NCBI GenBank assembly: GCA_946479535.1
Contig: CAMLGP010000101.1
Span: forward strand, 1 to 8,009
Length of the DNA stretch: 8,009 nt
Direction of reading: 5' to 3'
Source: an uncultured Bacteroidota bacterium
Lineage (GTDB): Bacteria; Bacteroidota; Bacteroidia; Chitinophagales; Chitinophagaceae
A program made the position numbers and the translations under genes. Below, in pieces: positions 5,475 to 8,009 of this stretch. How positions within the stretch are numbered: the first letter of the stretch is position 1; each line of letters starts with the position of its first letter. A model generated the notes under the pieces. It did not search any database, was not told the DNA's origin, and worked only from the letters and a program-made list of their open reading frames with translations.

Positions 5475-7190
5475 ATGAAAGTAACCCGCCTGATACCATT
5501 TTTGGGTCTTATTATCTTCAGCACAGGGGCAATGGCTCAATTACCTCTCGTTTACAATGCAGAAAATACAGGAGCAAAATATAAGGCACCCGTTTTTCCT
5601 TCCCTGGAGAATTTGCCCGTGATTGATCCATTAACTGACCCTTTCATGCAATCAGAGTGCAAAAAGAGCTCTACCAACTTTGGGGATTGGGAACGCCGGC
5701 GAAATGAAATAGGCGCAGAATTCCAGCATTACGAGATCGGAACAAAACCTGCACGTCCCGAAAATATTACAGCAACCTATGTTGATAGCACACCTACCTC
5801 AGGAAAGCTGATTGTAACAGTTACTGTGAAGGGGAAGTCGCTAACATTGACCTCAATGGTTTCTCTTCCAGCTGGTGAAGGTCCTTTTCCAGCAGTGATA
5901 GGAATGAATAGTTTGAATGGTAGCATCCCCGCAGACATATTTACCAGCAGAAACATAGCCAGGATCTCTTTTGTACATAACCAGGTTACTGTTTATAACC
6001 GGCCTCAGAATACTGATCCATTCTTTCAATTATATCCCGATCAGAACATTGAGAATACGGGGCAATATGCTGCATGGGCCTGGGGCGTGAGCAGGGTAAT
6101 TGATGGATTGGAACTGGTTAAATCAAAGCTTCCAATAGACCTGAAGCATCTGGCAGTAACAGGCTGTTCTTATGCAGGTAAGATGGCCCTGATCTCTGGA
6201 GCATTTGATGAACGCATTGCACTGACCATTGCCCAGGAATCAGGCGGTGGTGGAGCTACAGCATGGCGGGTTTCAGAAACACTGGGTGATGTGGAGCGAC
6301 TGGGTGCTACAAGCTATCAGTGGTTTAAAGATGATATGATCCAGTTTGCAGGATTGAATGTTTCAAAGCTCCCACATGATCACCATGAATTAATGGCAAT
6401 GGTGGCACCCAGGGCGTTGCTGGTAACAGGCAATACTGATTATTTCTGGCTGGCGAATCCATCGAATTATGTGGCAGCGAGAGCCGCACATGAAGTATGG
6501 AAAACATTTGGGGTAGGAGATCGATTTGGTTTTTATATTGATGGTAAACACCCACACTGTAATATCCCAACAACAGAGCGCCCATATATAGAAGCATTCG
6601 TAGATAAATTTCTATTGGGGAAGAATGTTAATACAGATGTTACCATCAATCCTTTTCCCGATATTAACTATCAGCGCTGGATTAACTGGTGGGGATCCAA
6701 AAAACCTGTTTTCCCTGATAAAGATCCGGTAATCAAAATATGGCTGGAAGCAGAATGTGGAACTACAGGATCAAACTGGAATGTTGGTGAAGACCCAACG
6801 GCATCTGGCAAAAAATATATAGCTGTAAAGGATGGATTTAATAATACGAGGACGGCACCCTCAGCAGATACCGCTGCGAATATTGTTGTAATTCCATTCA
6901 CCATTGAAACTCCGGGGTTTTATAATTTTCTCGCCAAAGCGATTGGACCCACAGGTGCAGATGATAGTTACTGGGTGAAGATCGATGACATGCCTTATGC
7001 AGGCGCTTCTGGTCTTCTCGGAACAGCCTGGAAATGGAACAGGTTTGCCAGTGCCAAACTGGAGGCCGGGCAGCATAAACTAACAATTGCTTATAGAGAG
7101 GATGGAGGAAAGATTGACAAGATCCTTATTACCACATCAAATACTTCGGATGCAATGATTCCAGAGGAAGCTGGGACGAATTGTAATTAA
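5475..7190 (+). CDS. CE15 glucuronoyl-esterase-like enzyme with C-terminal carbohydrate-binding module
   Basis: A 571-residue exported esterase. The ATG at 5475 begins a signal peptide (MKVTRLIPFLGLIIFSTGAMAQ, 1-22). Residues ~70-385 are an alpha/beta hydrolase with CE15 landmarks: nucleophile elbow TGCSYAGK with S232, AQESGGGG with acid E255, LPHDHHELMAMVAPRALLV (299-317) and GKHPHC with probable catalytic H361. The 23-residue Ser-to-Glu spacing equals that of fungal glucuronoyl esterases, and C231 and C362, next to Ser and His, fit the known active-site disulfide. CE15 enzymes cleave esters between 4-O-methylglucuronate of xylan and lignin alcohols. The usual Arg after the nucleophile is Tyr here (Y233). 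Residues ~420-556 form a CBM6/35-like beta-sandwich (WLEAECGT, ASGKKYI, DDSYWVKIDDMPY, LEAGQHKLTIAYREDGGKID). There is no T9SS sorting domain, so it may be periplasmic or exported otherwise. Family call firm; substrate inferred. Confidence 0.9.
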   Translation: MKVTRLIPFLGLIIFSTGAMAQLPLVYNAENTGAKYKAPVFPSLENLPVIDPLTDPFMQSECKKSSTNFGDWERRRNEIGAEFQHYEIGTKPARPENITATYVDSTPTSGKLIVTVTVKGKSLTLTSMVSLPAGEGPFPAVIGMNSLNGSIPADIFTSRNIARISFVHNQVTVYNRPQNTDPFFQLYPDQNIENTGQYAAWAWGVSRVIDGLELVKSKLPIDLKHLAVTGCSYAGKMALISGAFDERIALTIAQESGGGGATAWRVSETLGDVERLGATSYQWFKDDMIQFAGLNVSKLPHDHHELMAMVAPRALLVTGNTDYFWLANPSNYVAARAAHEVWKTFGVGDRFGFYIDGKHPHCNIPTTERPYIEAFVDKFLLGKNVNTDVTINPFPDINYQRWINWWGSKKPVFPDKDPVIKIWLEAECGTTGSNWNVGEDPTASGKKYIAVKDGFNNTRTAPSADTAANIVVIPFTIETPGFYNFLAKAIGPTGADDSYWVKIDDMPYAGASGLLGTAWKWNRFASAKLEAGQHKLTIAYREDGGKIDKILITTSNTSDAMIPEEAGTNCN

Positions 7191-7224
7191 ATTGGGGAAA
7201 GAATCACTTTATGATATAGAGATA

Positions 7225-7242
7225 GAATAATATTAATTATTC
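7225..7242. terminator. AT-rich inverted repeat between convergent genes
   Basis: GAATAAT (7225-7231) and ATTATTC (7236-7242) are perfect inverted repeats around a four-base loop. They sit between the esterase stop (7190) and the hydrolase stop (7237-7239), and overlap the latter. The position suits a bidirectional terminator, but the stem is weak and has no T-run. Confidence 0.3.
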
Positions 7243-7887
7243 CATCTCCAGTATTTTGCAAATACACTTATTCACCTCTTCAGCACGATTGTAGACCAAC
7301 AGGTGCGTTGCGTCCTTAATGATAAAGTCTGCTTTTACCTTTGAGACGGGAAATATTCGATCCTTGTCTCCATGAATATGATAAACGTTATCCGGAATCC
7401 ATTCGTTTTTCCAGTTAAATATCTCATTGACACCCCATTCCATATGTGCTTTGTCTGCTGCCTGGCGAAGAGCCTGGGCAAGCTCTTTTTCTTCCTCTGT
7501 TGTTATGCCCAGTCGATTGTTATCGATCCGCTCAGTAAACTTATAAGATTTTACAGGCAGAACACGATTAAGTTTCAATTTACCAACCACCTTCATCCAG
7601 CCGGGCAGCTCAGTGCTTGATTTGATACCAGAAATAATGATCAGCTTTTGTATGGATTTGATTTTAGATATCTCGATGCCCAGTATTCCGCCAAAGGATA
7701 CGCCTAATAAAATAGCGTTGTCTTCTTTGATGAACTCAGCGAGGCGAGCAGCATAGGCGCTTATCGACTCCTGGGAATCTGGCAATAACTGGGGGATATA
7801 TTTCAAGCTATACCCAACAGGACGGAGCTTGGAAAAAATCCTTTCGTCCGTACCTAATCCACTAATACAATAAATTGTTCTACTCAT
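7237..7887 (-). CDS. Small alpha/beta hydrolase
   Basis: A compact cytosolic hydrolase of 216 residues from the ATG at 7887. A GTG lies one codon upstream, but the ATG is favoured because it overlaps the preceding gene's TGA as TGATG, a usual coupled arrangement. Counting from that ATG, the visible parts are an oxyanion-side CISGLGTDERIF near the start, nucleophile elbow GVSFGG (S64), HGDKDRIFP with the probable catalytic Asp (D176), and DATHLLVYNRAEEV with the probable His (H195). The triad and spacing are those of the alpha/beta hydrolase fold, with a short lid region (~90-160) rich in Lys and Glu. There is no signal peptide or membrane segment. The sequence does not say which ester, thioester or other bond it attacks. 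Its link to a phospholipid-precursor gene hints at lipid metabolism, but this is positional only. Confidence 0.82.
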   Translation of the reverse strand: MSRTIYCISGLGTDERIFSKLRPVGYSLKYIPQLLPDSQESISAYAARLAEFIKEDNAILLGVSFGGILGIEISKIKSIQKLIIISGIKSSTELPGWMKVVGKLKLNRVLPVKSYKFTERIDNNRLGITTEEEKELAQALRQAADKAHMEWGVNEIFNWKNEWIPDNVYHIHGDKDRIFPVSKVKADFIIKDATHLLVYNRAEEVNKCICKILEME

Positions 7888-8009
7888 CACCCTGTTACTT
7901 TGAGGTCGCTAATCTGGTTTTTCAAAACCATAATATAGAGCAAAAAATAAAAAAATCCAACTACCAGCAAACTATCGAATCGATCAAGAAAGCCACCCTG
8001 GCCGGGTAG
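7887..8009 (-). CDS. cdsA: Phosphatidate cytidylyltransferase (CDP-diglyceride synthase), C-terminal part
   Basis: The gene enters from the right edge; only its last 40 residues are here. They read LPGQGGFLDRFDSLL and then a hydrophobic helix (VVGFFYFLLYIMVL), ending QISDLKVTG before TGA at 7889-7887. The first part matches the end of the CdsA signature (LPGHGGxxDRxDS), which carries metal-binding Asp residues of the enzyme that makes CDP-diacylglycerol from phosphatidate and CTP in the inner membrane. Gln stands where His is usual in the signature. The stop overlaps the ATG of the alpha/beta hydrolase gene by one base, so the two are probably one operon. The call rests on a short stretch; a related membrane cytidylyltransferase is the main alternative. 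Confidence 0.78.
   Translation of the reverse strand, partial: LPGQGGFLDRFDSLLVVGFFYFLLYIMVLKNQISDLKVTG

Overview
The window reads as a chromosomal segment of a Bacteroidota bacterium, most likely of the Chitinophagaceae/Chitinophaga type. The evidence is a C-terminal fragment of a SusD-like outer-membrane lipoprotein, a secreted protein with a type A type IX secretion (T9SS) sorting domain, signal peptides ending in AQ, few Shine-Dalgarno sequences, and one sequence matching the Bacteroidota -7 promoter consensus (TAnnTTTG). No rRNA, tRNA, CRISPR array, insertion sequence or phage gene was seen.

Layout. The left arm (3-2289, minus strand) is a two-gene unit: an AraC-family regulator and, overlapping it by 17 bases, an FGGY-family sugar kinase that looks like a gluconokinase. 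Divergent from it (2290-2900) is a regulatory gap with a near-perfect 30-base palindrome, followed by what looks like the scar of a deleted susC/susD pair: a signal-peptide leader joined directly to the last ~75 residues of a SusD protein, then a hairpin terminator. The plus-strand centre holds three secreted-protein genes. The first (3064-4332) is a T9SS cargo protein of unknown function with its own terminator. The second (4496-5320) is a small exported propeller-like protein interrupted by an in-frame TAG. The third (5475-7190) is a CE15 glucuronoyl-esterase-like enzyme with a C-terminal carbohydrate-binding module. The right arm (7237-8009, minus strand) is a probable housekeeping unit: the 3' end of a CdsA-type phosphatidate cytidylyltransferase whose stop codon overlaps the start of a small alpha/beta hydrolase gene.

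Interpretation. The regulator, sugar kinase, SusD remnant, CBM-bearing CE15 esterase and T9SS cargo resemble the parts of a polysaccharide utilisation locus aimed at glucuronate-decorated plant polymers such as glucuronoxylan or lignin-carbohydrate esters. The glycan importer has been lost and a neighbouring gene has an internal stop, so the locus looks partly decayed. This functional linkage is inference. The gene calls rest on motifs read directly from the translations. No database search was possible.
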